A stretch of DNA of 64,000 nt from Burhinus oedicnemus. Taxonomy: Eukaryota; Chordata; Aves; Charadriiformes; Burhinidae. The DNA is taken from the NCBI GenBank assembly GCA_008921705.1, contig VFFE01006624.1, positions 453,814 through 517,813 on the forward strand, read 5' to 3'. This document shows positions 12,332 to 25,409 of the stretch, one piece after another; the first letter of the stretch is position 1; every line of letters begins with the position of its first letter. The notes under the pieces are model-generated. The model did no database searches, was not told the origin of the DNA, and saw only the letters and a program-made list of their open reading frames with translations. The position numbers and the translations under genes are program-made.

Positions 12332-15300
12332 ACCTAATCCATGCTACTCTTCTCCCTTCTGCTACAAGATCTCACCCCAGTGATACTGACAGGAAGAGAA
12401 GTTTCCATGGAAGCAAGAACAAAGGGGAGCTTTCCATGGAGTAACTTTCAAATCCTGATCCCCGAAATTCTGCAAGATCTGGTGCTTTTGTACATCTGTT
12501 TTTTGAGAAAAGTTTTGGATCTAAAAACTGGCTGACTTGAACTTCAGTGGAAGTACTGTGATGGAATTCTGGAGTGTAGATACATGGAGACATAAGATCT
12601 CTTTAATTTGAAAGTTCACTCTATCAGAACTATTTCATATACATATTATGGGTTAGAGTGCTATATATTACATAAAATTAAAACCAATAGACAAAGTTAT
12701 ACATATCAAATTCCCCTGAAATTAAGGATCTGGGTAAATTGGGACATAGGTAAAACCATTTGTGGTTTTGAGTATATAACACTCAACTGAGGAACTTGCC
12801 AGACCAAAATTACGACTTCTCATCAGAAGTTTAATAGGAACTGTATAATTTTGTAAAGTTCAAACCCTATCCCCTTCCTGCTCATCTCTAGCTCACACAA
12901 CATCAGCCCTTGCCAGGTCCATTATCCAATGTTTCTAATACTGAGGGATAGGTGAACTCTCTGCACTTAATAATAGCCTGGTTCTATTCACTCAAAACCT
13001 GTGTGTATCAGCCTGTTAATAATTATCACTGTTCTGACAGACTTACTCCTGTTTCACATCAGTGTATGTGAACAGGCCCAGTATTTTTTTATTCCGATGT
13101 TTTGAGACATTTTTACTGCATTCTTCCATAGAACATTCCATTCTGATTCCTTTATTTTGATGATAAGTCATGTTCTCATGTTTTCTCCAATGATTAATGA
13201 TTGTATCTTATGGTCACTCAGAAGCATGTATCCAGTTATGGACAGTAGAGTTAAATGTTGTTGGGACTTCTACTTCCTTCCATTCTGCTTATATTAATTT
13301 AGTTCTATTTGCAATTTTAACATATTAAAAGGGAGATTAACTGTAAGTACAGAGCAGCTCTGGTCTGTGGAAGAATAATTTTCTTGGTGAATCTATTAAA
13401 CTTTTAAATCGCATTCTGGCTGAATAGCTAGAATGGAAATTATTTCTCTCCACCCTTTTTGGGTTTACTTTAAATTAAGAGATAATTGACTGGGCAAAAG
13501 ATAGCATTCACAGCTATCTGGATTCAGATAGATAGCCACTGTGGGCTGCAGTGTAGTAATACAGGTGGTAAGACTCAGCCTTTAGGATTTTTTTCTAGTG
13601 TAGTACAGAGGAGGAAAGGTTATCTTCTGGGAGTCGTTAAACAAGGAAGGAATGGACATTGATATGTCAATGTATATTAATACTTCTCCAGTATGTCTGT
13701 ATGTTGGTGAAAATGGAAGCAGACACCTCTGAAGAGTCTCCTGCCATGTTTCCTGGAGAGCAGGTGTGGTTGAGGGGCTGTTAGATCTGCCATCAGCTAT
13801 GAGGCGTCATGGCATAGGCGCCTTCAGTGCAGGAGAAATTTGGCAGTCCAGTTCTCTGGAGGGTAAAACCCCTGTATTTACCATTTTCTTTTTCTCTCTG
13901 CACATATCCTGTACCCAACAAATTGAAGAAAAGTCCAGCCTAATGATGGCATTTCTGGGACCTGCATTATGCTTCTGGTACACCTGCAGGGAGCAGCTCA
14001 GATGGCCACCAATGTCCTACTCCAAGAGCTGGGCTCCTTCTACGGAATGTGCAAAAGTTAGGAAAGAACAAATAATATATCCTTATAGGTGTGACACGGG
14101 GAAGGAAATGCCCAAGTAAGATCTGTGCAAGGGTCTTTTCTTTTAGGAGTCAGTAATGGAAGTCCAGTGCCAGCCCTGGGAGTTGTAGTTCAGGAACCAA
14201 AGCAGCCAAAATGCAGGGTAGGTAAAGTTCAAGCATCAAGCTGTGTAAAGCTCCAGTGTCAGACACCATGACCTTTTGTCAGTTACAATGCGGTTTTGGG
14301 CAGCGCAGTGGGACTTCCATAATTCCTGTGCTCTCAAGAGATGTTCATTAAAAGAGAAAAAACAAGCAGCTGAACTGTAGACAAGCTTCTCTGATGCTAT
14401 CAGAGTGTCAGGGCCCAGAGCGCACTGTTGGCTCTAGCAGCCCTGCCCAGCCACTCTCAGAGTTTCCCCCACCTGCCCTTAGCCCAGGACCGCATGTCAG
14501 CCCCCCTGGGCTGCCCCCCATCTGCCCTGCTCCTGGCTGGGATGGTGGGACAGGCTCTGGCTGCCAGACCCTGCCACCCTGGGGCGCTCCCACTGCTCCT
14601 GGCCCACAGGGAGTCCCTGGCCCCCATGGTGCCCTGACAAGGAGAAGCCTCTTTAGGATGCTGGGAGCTAACTGTTTTCATAGTAATCCATCAACGGGGC
14701 AATGGCATAGGTAACGAGTGATTGCATACCTTGGCCCTGTGTCAATGGAGACTTATATGAACCAGAGTACCTAGACTGGATCAGAAAAGATATGCTGAGA
14801 TTGATCTTAACTCAATTCAAACTTGTAAATCACAGATCATAAACTATAATGAGACTTCACTTTAAGTGAGGATGAGAAGAAAATCTGTGTCCAAAACACC
14901 TTGTATACAGAGCAGACTTGGCCATCAGACACGACGATGACATAATGCTAGTCTTTATGGAGTCAGCCCTTTGCAAAAAGCCAAATTGACTGGAGAAAAA
15001 AAATTCTGAAGAGTCATTTCTTAGTAAAAGAAACTGCCTTGATTGAGACGGCTCTTATTGTACACAGAGGAAGCTGCTGATACCTATTTTTGAATCTTTC
15101 AGTGAAATGTGGCGGTTGTGCTCAGGATTGCTGACCTTTTTTTGAGAGAAATCCAGTGATAACCTATGACAAACTAAGCAGGATTTGTGAGAAACTGGTG
15201 CTGAATTTCTGTGGATATGACCCTTCCATACAGTTGGAAACTTCTGGACATTAGGAAAGCTTTTCTCTGGCCGGGAAGGTTGAAAGGAAAAAGTGCAATT

Positions 15301-16004
15301 ATTGTTTGATATGGAAAGAGAAAGTGGGTCATGCTCATTTCTTCCACAGCGAATTGCATCGACATTCTGCATACAATGACACAGAAGTAATTACAGCAAG
15401 TGAAAGTGGAAACGTGCTCACCAATACTGTTTGGATGTAAAGGGACTAATGTGATGCAGCAAATGCCCTTGTGACCTTTTGTTACAGTAACAAGAACTTT
15501 TCTACTGATTAATTTATTTACTCGTATTTTGAGTAAGATTGGTAACCGCACATCTTACGGTCTGCACGAGGCAGTTTGACTGGAAAAGAAGAGTAGCTGT
15601 GTCACACAGAGAGATTGCTTTCCAACATTTAGAAATAATGTTCATCTCCATATATATGTATATATACCATATTGTAGCTGAAAGTAGGTAAGAGAAACCT
15701 CATGCATCTTTTGGGGTCTTGTATCCAGTGTAGCGTTGACATGGTGGTGATCAGAACGGTTATGAAGATAGGAAGACAGGCAAAGTAGGGATGTAATTAT
15801 TTTTGGTAGGGACTATGTGATTTAGTAACCTGAAATATTTTATTATTTTATAGGAAAATTTAAAAGCCTCCAGGCTATGTATGTACACAGAGGTGTGTAA
15901 GCCATTCATTCCATACAATAGTCCTGGATCCTGAAGGCACAGCGAAAGAAGAAAAGGCATTTAGGATGCTACCTGGGATGCTGTTCTTTTTACCTGTTTG
16001 GATC
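12332..16004. other. Non-coding unique DNA with a GC-rich patch
   Basis: No gene recognised. A GC-rich but CpG-poor patch at about 14394-14650 gives several overlapping proline/glycine-rich reading frames on both strands, a usual by-product of few stop codons. A CTGGGAGTTGTAGTT string at 14176-14190 is listed separately. A TATATATGTATATATA string lies near 15650-15667. The rest is AT-leaning unique sequence. Confidence 0.6.
14176..14190 (-). promoter_or_regulatory. Possible ZNF143/SBS-like site
   Basis: Read on the minus strand the 15 bases are AACTACAACTCCCAG, the core of the ZNF143 (SBS) binding motif. The usual ATGC extension after it is not present. No promoter, TSS or CpG island is visible next to it. 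It could be a functional CTCF/ZNF143 anchor, or part of an old repeat carrying the same string. Confidence 0.25.
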
Positions 16005-16424
16005 ATGGAGCACTTACCCTGTGAGAAGAGGCTGTGGGAACTGGGCTGATTCAACCCAGAGGAGAGATGGCTTCAGATGGACCTAGCAGCAGCTCCCAGT
16101 GCCTATGGAAATGTCATTGAGGAGACAAAGCTGAGCTCTTCAGAGTGGTGCACAGAGGAGAAAGAAGAGATTTGCTGAATTGAAATAGAATTGAAAGGGG
16201 GGTGGAGGGGTGTCTGGATATAAGGGGGGAAAAGATAACATCATGTAGACAGTCATTGGAACAGGCTGCCTCACGAGATTGAGAAACCTCATCTTTGGAG
16301 GTTTACAGAGGGCTGACAAAGCCCTGAGCAGCCTGGTCTGAATTCATTCTTGATCCTTCTTTGAGCAGGAGATTGGACTAGAGATCTTCTGAAGTCGCCT
16401 CCAACCTGAAAAAATCTGTGATCT
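16005..16424 (+). mobile_element. CR1 LINE 3' end, plus strand
   Basis: This plus-strand CR1 fragment is strongly diverged. It shows the segment around GTGAGAAGAGGCTGTGGGA, the GGAACAGGCTGCCTCACGAG block (the CR1 NRLPREVVE region) at about 16258-16280, then CATCTTTGGAGGTTTACAGA and GAGCAGGAGATTGGACTAGA. It closes with the 3' end CGCCTCCAACCTGAAAAAAT and a degenerate TCTGTGAT octamer. Stops and small indels interrupt the ORF2 C-terminus. The subfamily looks different from copies A and B: its 3' end resembles the galliform-type CR1 with a GAGCAGGAGGTTGGACTAGA block. Confidence 0.88.
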
Positions 16425-19400
16425 TCTTTGGATAATAAAAAGCAATGTAGCAAGGCCTCTTTAGCATTACAAAACATGATATGCTGTTTGCCAAATCTGC
16501 TGTATTGTTATCATGATTAGCTCAATTATGACTAAACTTTACTGTTCATTTTATACATATAAAAAAGAATATACTATTTCCATCTTGACTCTACTCATCT
16601 TGCTTTTTTGGAATCGTATTTCCCCTATTGATCTGAGCCATAACATTAGCTGACTCATCTTAAAATAAATTATTTACATAATCTTCCCATAGTTTTTATA
16701 TGGAGTTTTTTTAACTACAGATAGCTTTATAATGTTTGATCACTGTGTGCCAATTATGTCTTTCCTCAATGAACGTTCTGCTTGTAATAAAATCAGTCAA
16801 GGAGATTATCTCCATGGGTCCACAAAAGGCTTTGGTATGCAGAGAGTGCCGGTCAGCTTAGTAGTGAGAGACAACGGAGTAGATTTCCTTGGAAGAGTAC
16901 ATGCTGCAAAGGGTTTGTATTCTGGGCCATGAAAATTCAAATCTGGCTCTTCAGCAAAGATGGAGAAGAAAACTTTCTGCCAAGGCAGCAATAGGATTTA
17001 CTTCCTGACAATGTCAGATAAACTAATCTCAAAAAAGAAGCCATTTTCCCCAGAAATATTTTCTTCTGAACACTGCTTCTTTTTTTTTAAGATGACCTGG
17101 AGCTAAAAGGCAGAAAATTTTTCCTTGATTCTGTCATTTTCAAGTTTGAGTACACATTAATTGACCCTTGATGTCGTACCAGGATTATTATTCTTTTACA
17201 TATAACCTGCAGCGATATCAAGAAATACTTATATGAGAGAGACAGGCATAAGGCTCTGTAAATTTGCCACTCCTAATACTTATCCTTTTTTTCATACTAT
17301 GATCTCTTCTTTAACCCTCATATTGCTAATCTAGACCTCTCGTGTTCCTCACATGTCACATCAAAGGATAATTCAGGTTCGTCTTTGAGGGATACATATA
17401 AAAACATTTACCAGATCTTCAGAAATGCATCAAGATTTTCAAATGGAGAAAATTCATCTAATTTCTCTTTAATGCCTTTAGAAATAGAGTATTTTGCAAA
17501 CTTATTTAAACAATCTTAGACTCATGAGAATTAGTGTTTACTTCATTTAGCCTCCCTCTCTTTAATGTGTTAATATTGCTTCTCAGAAGTTGTTCAAGAT
17601 GCCTGCAGGATTTCCTGGGTGATTACGGCCATAGGATACTGCTGCTCTCACAGATTTAGACCAGCTGGAAGGCTGTGTGGACTGCAAGTGTGGATGGGAG
17701 GTGGTTCAGGACATCCCTGTCCTTGGGGCCACCCTAATGATTCCTGGCTAGCAAATCCTCTCTGCAGTTGTTATACTGGAGTCATGTTGCTGGAGCACAG
17801 CCTCCTGCCAGCAGCCCCCTCTTCCTGGGCACATCCCTGGCACTGGGAGGAGATCCCAGATAACCAAGTATTTCAATATGGCGCTTTCTGGAGCTCTACA
17901 CTGAGTTCTCTGACTTCCCACACAGGCAGGGGCCAAACTCAGATTTCTAGCTCTGTGGCAGCAGTTTGAGAGATCAAAAAAGTCTGTGTGGTCTCAAGAG
18001 GGTGTCTATTTTTATTTTTTGTTTGTTTTATTTTGGTGAAAATTTTGTGCATCCATAATACTCATCTTGCAGGAGTCTTGGCTATATCTTTAAATGTTTG
18101 ATACATGAGTGAACACTGAGATACTAGACAGATTTGGTTACCAGGCATTTGTTAAGTATTTTGCAGGCACCCACAAGTTCCAAGAGTAGAAGAAAGAGGT
18201 ATTTCACTACCTGCCCATCACAAGTTATTATTAGACTTGGTTTTTTTTCTTATTGTGAGAAATAGCTTCTGACCCAGTACAGGAGTTTAACTAGCTAGAA
18301 ATAGAGTTTAACAGTTATTTAATAGGCTCAGGAGAAGTTAAAGATCAAACCAGAAAGACCTTCTGGTTCCATGCCAAAGTAATCATACCATATGGACTTC
18401 CTATGCATAGGGCATTTCTTTTAGAACCTCATACAAATTCCATTAAAAAAAAAATATTATCCCTCTAAATGCAAGAAAAACATCTGAATGTATAGAAAAC
18501 ATGGCAGGTTCCCTTTTATAAACGGGAAGTCAGGAAAATCTAGTTTTGAAAGTTTTGGTTTATATTTCCTTAATAGTTTAATTAATTCCTCTGATTTGAA
18601 GTTGTCAGACCCAGCATTAAATAGGGATACATGTCTTTGCATAGTGAAAGAGGGACACTTACTGTAGTGACCTGGCTGAATTCCAGTTTGAATAATTACA
18701 CATGCTTAAATAAAATAACTTTTGACATTTCAGTTAAATAAAAACATTATTTAGCCCCACCTGTCCTAAACTGAGAAATACTGCTAAAAAACCCTTTGCA
18801 TTTCATGTGAAAGTCAGCTCTCTTTCATGGATGGGCAAAATGAATCTGAACTATTAATGGGTGACCATGGATAGAAAGGCTGATCCTGTGGAAATCAGAT
18901 GCAAAATTTCCTTTTTCCTAAGTGCAGGATTCCACTTATCATTCTGTGTCTGGTTTTGCCTTCAATCTCATGTGGAATCTTGTGTAAATTACTTCACTAC
19001 TTCATACAAAAGCTTTTTTCCCCCCTCTAAATTCAGTCTAGTGGTGCTTAAAAATTTACCACAACCTTAGGTACAAATAATAAGTACTGTATAAGGCCTC
19101 TGTTTTAATATAATTATTGTGAGCAAGGCAAGTAAAAGTCTCTTTGGTTTAAGCTTTTCCATTACAAGACTCAATTTTTCAGCTACTTATGTCAGATGGC
19201 CTGAGCACACTTACATTTTCCATCTGGGGTAGGAACCTTGGCCTGAGGTCTTTTGGAAATTTCCTCAAAAATGGTGTGCATTTTTCTTCCTATCTGTAAA
19301 GAGGTGTCCAGATTTGGCGGAGTTATCTGTTTCTTGAAACCTTAGTTCTTATTTGCTCAGCAGAAACCTGGCACTTAGGTTTATGAAGATGCCATCTGCA

Positions 19401-21360
19401 CTGGGCATCCTCTGTCCCAAGGCTCCAGGAGAAGAACATGACTTTCCCTGCAATTTCTCCTCCTGTTACCATGTACGGCTATGGCACAGCATCTAATAGC
19501 AAGGTCTAATATCCTCTGCTCCTGCTGTTCTTCCTTCTGCTGCACTAGCAATGAAGAGATGGAGGCAACCTGAGGGGAACGGGAAGGATGTAAAATCGAG
19601 GAACACAGGATGAGGGAAAATCTGCTCAGAGTGACTTACTCAGCATCACAGAAGAATTCTGTGGCACGCTTAAGCATAAAATTTGCTTTTCCTAGAATAA
19701 CGTTATGGTTGCCAGACATGCCATGTAATATGGGGTTTTCTGTATTATAGTCTCAAATTCCATGTCCTGTATTAAAACATAGAGGTTATTAATTTCCCTG
19801 TATATTCCAGACCTATACAGTCATTATAAAATCTGGTAATCCTACCATTAACTTTGATCTCCGTCTTCTCTGTGGGTTTTTCTGTGTTTCCTTCCTCACG
19901 TTGTGTGGGTAAACCCACTTCTGAGGGCCATAACAGGAGGTAACAGCACCCACACAGTCACACATAGGATTTATGCCACTGCTACATAAAGACATGCACC
20001 TGACTGATCTCAGGATGGGTTGCAAATGGACCTTCTGGAAAACAGGTTATTGGATAAGACAAAGGAAGAGAGTAAGGCTGAGCACAAACACAAATACCAG
20101 TTTTAGTTCTGGATCTGAAAGTGGTGAAGGGTTGGGGCAAAAGACCTTCTGGTGGTAAACCCTGTCCCCAGTACAAGGGGCAGGTGTGGCAAGGGGATCG
20201 CAGTGATGCCTCATGCTGAATGGCTGGTTATAAGACTTCTAGGGTTTCCTGAAAGCAGGTAATTCCCTCTGAGCAACTTGATGTGGATGGAGCAACGCTA
20301 TTCGCAGGGAGGCTGAAGAATAAACCTTTGTGTTCAGGTGCAGTTTTGCTGATCCTCACTCTTTTTGTTCTACAGTTGATATGTTGGGGTGGTTTTGCTG
20401 TCCCACTCTGGACCCCAGCTGAGAGCCTCCACTTGTGCTGATATTCAGTGCTATTCAACACATACTGTAGAGCCACAGTGAAAGCCATCATGCTGTGGCT
20501 GGTACCAGAACTGGTGGATATAGACTAACCTGAATACATCGATCTTGTGCTGTGCTGGAGCATGTTGTGGGCAATTCACAGGCTCAAAACTGATTCTCAG
20601 GGGCTAACAGGCTGTGTGGTATTCCTAGGAAACCCACAGCAGGCCTCAGAACACCATGTTATTTGTTGATAACATGCTGCACTGAAGGTGCCTTGCCTGT
20701 GTCCTCAACTGCAAGCCCTTCTGCCATCTTCTGCACATGAAGTTGTGAGGCAGCTAGAGAGAGCTGGACCCTATGCTGCCTGATGTTCTGGCTAACCTTC
20801 CCCCTTGCCTGTTCCTGGTGGCAACAATGCCTAAACACTGTAAAATTTTGTTCTAAACATCTCAGTTGTTCTGCTCCTCCTCAGTAGCCCTTCCTCTGTA
20901 TCATCACATCTCCAGGCACAGCTCCCTTGCACCATGACTGTGGCTGCTGGGAATCATCTGTGACCGCTGGAGTTCCTCTCCCTATGCCCCTCTCCAGCAT
21001 CCTCATTACAAATGTGCATAATTCTGTGTTTTTAATTAGTATATGCTGTTTGAGGCATTATACTATATGTTCTGGTTTATCAAACACTGTTCATCTGTTG
21101 TGTGAAAAACAGTTTAGGAATCCCAGCCTGACTTCTGCGGGAGTCTTCCTCCTTTGAAGTGGGAAGATCAGAGTCATGGCTGGGTCAGTGCAGCATGAGT
21201 TCTTCTGCCCCCACTCAGGGTGCCGGGTGTCAGCAGCAGTGCAAGATGGGCTCCTGTTGTGCAAACATGTCTGGAAGGCTTCACATCCCTCAGTGCAGCC
21301 CTGGGATAGCGATAATCTTCAGCTGAGACCTATGAGCAAGGTGTATCAGAGCTAACTGTA
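16425..21360. other. Non-coding unique DNA
   Basis: No gene, RNA or mobile element could be assigned. Short frames at 16732-16932, 17619-17969 and 19973-20158 are unlike any family I recognise. Patches at about 17620-17960 and 20540-20960 are GC-richer than the surroundings. Confidence 0.6.
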
Positions 21361-21443
21361 TTCTTCCCTTCCCTTCCCTTCCCTTCCCTTCCCTTCCCTT
21401 CCCTTCCTTTCCCTTCCCTTCCCTTCCTTCCCTCTTTTCTTCC
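21361..21443. repeat. (TTCCC)n pyrimidine tract
   Basis: A tandem pentamer TTCCC run with a few interruptions gives about 80 bases of pure pyrimidine on the plus strand. Read on the minus strand it gives a run of GREGKGREGKG-like residues, an artefact and not a protein. Such mirror-symmetric tracts can form triplex DNA and are length-variable. Confidence 0.95.
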
Positions 21444-22444
21444 ATTTAAATTTTCTTCTTGCTCTTAAGGATTTTCTTTTAGTAGTGACACCAGCTCCCT
21501 TCTTCTTTAAGCAGAACTGTTGATACTCACACATGACTGGAAAAAAATACTTTGTACATAGGTCATGAGCCAGTATTTTCAATGGAAATCATGGTGTGTG
21601 GTACCATAAGCTATTTTAAATCTAATGAGAAATGCAGGAAAACCTGCAATGAAATGAAGCTGTCCTTGGTGACCATGACTGTTTCTCAGCATTGCATATA
21701 CTAGTGTGGTGTAGAATGTATACAAGCCTGCTCTTAAACAAGGAGGCACAAATATTTATTCTACCTACTATTTTATAGAGAATTGGGAGTAAATAACTTC
21801 ACAATCTATTATCTATTAATATCTATTCTTTTGCATAAAAGGATATATTAAAAAAAAGTTGAACCTGTATAATATAATAAAAGGCAGAAGAAATATTTTC
21901 AGCATCTATTACAGGGATAAACTGGCCCTAAGATAAGCCAACACCTTTGTTTATAGCATTCAGTGTTTGAACATGCTATTGACAGGTTTTTTTTGGGGGG
22001 GGCGCAGGGAGCAGGTCTGAGAGTCACTCAGTGTAACGGCAAAGATCAGAAGAAGATGGTCCTGCTTACCCACTCAGGAAAGCTTGCACTGCCATTAGAC
22101 AGTGTAATAAATGATAGTGTGACCAGAGCAGTCAACAGGTTGCTGTTAAAGAAATTTGCCCTCTCTTTTGGGTACAATCCATTGTCCTCAACGTCACCCA
22201 TGAAAAACCTCCCCTACCCTCCTGTCAGAGCAGTAGCAAGACTGGGACTACCCGGAGCAAGGTACAATGTAATAAGTGGGATTTGCCAAATGCAATGAGT
22301 TGCTGACTGAGAAGTGATCTAACGATGATGCAAGCCAACCTCATACCACCGAGAGATGTATTACAGCAACATATCCTAGGAAAAGAAAACCGCAATGTGA
22401 AACTTAAGCTTTCGGGTATGTTAACAATTCACAACTGTCTCTAG
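21444..22444. other. Non-coding unique DNA
   Basis: No gene is recognised. A T-run passes directly into an eight-base G run at about 21987-22002. Confidence 0.55.
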
Positions 22445-22658
22445 GGAGTAATAGGAACAGGAGTCAATGCCATCCCGTGTCTCCCATGTAGGCACTTGGC
22501 AGAAAATGAAGACACTGCCTCTGTGTATCGCAGCACCTGCCAACAACGGGATGGTGCAGAGACTGACTGCACGGAGCACTTGGCACACGACATCCAGACA
22601 CGCTCCATCCTGGAGAGCCGACAAGTTAAACACAGAAGTGGACGGATGGTGACATCAG
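22445..22658 (+). other. Candidate exon, unrecognised
   Basis: This 214-nt segment is preceded by an acceptor-like CAACTGTCTCTAG (AG at 22443-22444) and followed by a consensus donor CAG|GTAAGT at 22659. One frame, read from 22445, stays open for 71 codons and leaves one base for the next codon. The peptide includes GVNAIPCLPCRH, STCQQRDGAETDC and HLAHDIQTRSILESR; I do not recognise the family. The interval carries about eight CpGs while its flanks are AT-rich and CpG-poor, as expected of exonic or selected DNA. The minus strand is also open here, which weakens the coding case. It could be a coding exon of a large gene, an lncRNA exon, or chance. Confidence 0.25.
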
Positions 22659-23405
22659 GTAAGTGTGACATTATGTTAACAGGTTGTGTTAGTGCCACGC
22701 TTTGTTTACATGACTTTTGTGAACTCCTCTATTTTCTAGAGGAAAGGACAAAGTTTAACATGGTTTGTAATGAAGCCTCTGCTCACGCAAACAGAAAGCT
22801 TCATGTGTCACGTGTTGGGGATTTAAAAAGCATGTATAATGTGTAAGATTAACCCATATATTGTGTGTATATATATATAAGTATGCATATGCACATACTT
22901 ACGTTTATATAAAAATATATCTTAATACACATAGATATGTATATGTTACAAGCAAGGCAGAATAAAGGGCAAATTGAGACGTTTCTGGTAAAAGCAGAGT
23001 TATCTTTTATGGCTCTTCAGTCTGGATGTAACCTTGAGTCACCTGGTTTTATATAAATCTCTATATTTTTTTACATGTGTGCACACTAATGTATATGTAT
23101 GGATATATATGTGTAATTTATATTCGTAAAGTCATATGAAAATGAGATATCACTATATAAAATTGTAGCATACAGAAGCATGTCTGTTTTTATAGGTTTC
23201 CAATGGTGAAATACATAATTTCAATAAATATTTCTACTTCTCTAATAAAATGCAAGAAATACATTATACAGACTATTGAGCATTTCAAAAAGGCCCTGAA
23301 GAATGAGTTTCACATTACAGAATTCAGCAGTAATCCTTACTTGAATACGTGAAAATTAAAAGGTTCAAAATGGAGGTGGAGATAGTGTTCCATGAATGTG
23401 CTCGT

Positions 23406-23445
23406 AAGCATCATATTTATGTATGAAGCATCAGATTTATGTGTG
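23406..23445. repeat. 20-bp tandem duplication
   Basis: Two adjacent copies of AAGCATCATATTTATGTATG, the second AAGCATCAGATTTATGTGTG, differ at two positions. It looks like a small local duplication. Confidence 0.85.
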
Positions 23446-25302
23446 GCAGCATGAACTATACACATTCCCTAAGTATTCTCCACACCCTGAAACTGAAGAG
23501 AAAAAAAGACAAAGACTACTTGCTGCAGAAGCCAAAAGAAAGAGAAAAAGGTTGCTGACCTGAAAGTTAAATGATGTCACTTGTCCATTTTAAAATATGG
23601 TTGTGAGCCTCACTGGGAAAGATCTCAAAATACGTACCCCACTGCTTCAATTCTGTCATTCACTGCCACACCGAACTTGCACAACAAAGTGCAGCTCACC
23701 GTGAGAGGTGGTGTGAGAATTAAGCTGCATAAGTTTTGTTTTGGAGAAAGTTAAACAATCCCACAGGATACCTGTGAGGTATCCAGTACTCCGAGCATAG
23801 GATATACTCAGACCTTGGAAAAACTGCCTGACAGGTTTTCAGTAAAACCTATACTTGAAACACAGATCAATACACTTACTGTTAGTGTCGGCAACAGGCA
23901 GTATGTCCGCAGCAGGATATTCTGGCTGCTGATCTGATAGATTCACTTATATCATTGAAATAATATTTTGGCTTTCTCTACCTTTGGCTTCCTAATGGGA
24001 AAATAATGAAAAGATGAGGACCATGAATCATAACAAGAATTGGAAATTTTGTGGTATCTATTATCACTTGGCTTGTTTTAACCAAATAATTTTAGGGAAC
24101 CATGTCATGTTCCTGCCAGAAGACTTAAATGTTCTCTGAAGTCAATGATTCAGCGGTGTTTCTGTGAGAAAGATTGTTTTGATGCTAACTCATTAGGGAG
24201 GATAAACTCAACATACACATGGAGTTTAAAATTCTCTCTCTCAAAAAATATACAGCTGATTGTTTATTATCTTTGAATATGCAGGAATTGGCACCTCTAG
24301 AAAGAGCTAATGTATTTAACTGCCTAGAATAGGATTTAGGGAACTTAACTGGAAGCCTTATTTGGAGATACTGACCTCAGTCCACATTCTGCATCACGTG
24401 CAGCTAAGGTGATTATGGGAAAGGAGACAGATCATGTTCAAGTTCTCACACTCAGTTATGCTTCACTAACATTAGAAGACCAAACTGGAATTAGTGAAAA
24501 TCCTTACTAGGTCTTAGAAGGTCCAGAAATCTTCATTATCCTCTCTTTCATCCCTGCTTGGTCTTCTACACTCAAAAGCAATCTATCCATGACAGTAAGC
24601 ATGTATTAAGATGGTTTACCAGAAGGAGACGAACTGCTTTCCATATTATGGTATATGACTCTTTGGTCATATGCCACATGCAATACACTATCATCACAGA
24701 TTATTTGTTGAGAATTGGATTTCTTCTGGAGAAGTATAACTGTGCCTCAAATAAATCTATTCTCGGTGTCTGTGATGGCTATATGTGGAAAAGTGTATGG
24801 GAGAGTAATTCGCTGTGAGTTCAAGGAGGGAGGACAACTAGGGAATACAGAAATTTCCTAAAGAGACCAGACATCATGTGAAGGTGCAGGAGGAGAGGAA
24901 TGGGGACAGTCACTAAGCCAAACTGACTTGGGCAAAGGGAACGTGGGTCTGGAAATGTCCTTCCAACTTGCTGGGTACAGTGAACAACTGCATTACACAG
25001 TGCCATTCATAAACTCTGGAAATTCCACCACAAAACTGCTTCCTTAGTATGTAACTAAAATAGGATCTTTCTCAGACTGACAGTTATAGCCATAGAAAAA
25101 AGCATGCAGGATTTTTCCACTTGCTTTTTCTTTTGTTTGCGTGTGTCTGCCTGAATAACAAGGCATAACACAGCTCTGATCTTTTTCAGGCCTCAGTTAT
25201 GCTTCATACATAACATTAACAAATATAAACTATCATGATCAGAAAGGAGTCATGATGCATTGATGACATTTGCAGTGCTTTACTTTTCTTCATCTCCTGT
25301 AG

Positions 25303-25409
25303 CCGGAAACCTTCAGAGTGTCCTGCTGGCCACAGTGCGCAAAGGCTGCCTCTGTGTTTTGTCTGGTCTAAAAGACCACACTCGCAAGTCTAAAATATTA
25401 TATGTCTAA
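25303..25409 (+). other. Candidate terminal exon, unrecognised
   Basis: A strong pyrimidine tract (TACTTTTCTTCATCTCCTGT) ends in AG at 25301-25302. Read with two leading bases, a frame runs 34 codons to a TAA at 25407-25409 and includes GNLQSVLLATVRKGCL. Its phase fits the one-base overhang of the candidate exon ending at 22658, so the two could be joined. The other two frames are also open for about 22 and 29 codons, so the frame is not decisive. No family is recognised. Confidence 0.15.

Noticed and set aside
14394..14714. Overlapping proline-rich frames on both strands
   Set aside because: GC-rich DNA with few stops explains them; no exon signals or homology are recognised.
21361..21582. 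Minus-strand frame with a GREGKGREGKG stretch
   Set aside because: The repeated residues are the translation of the (TTCCC)n microsatellite.
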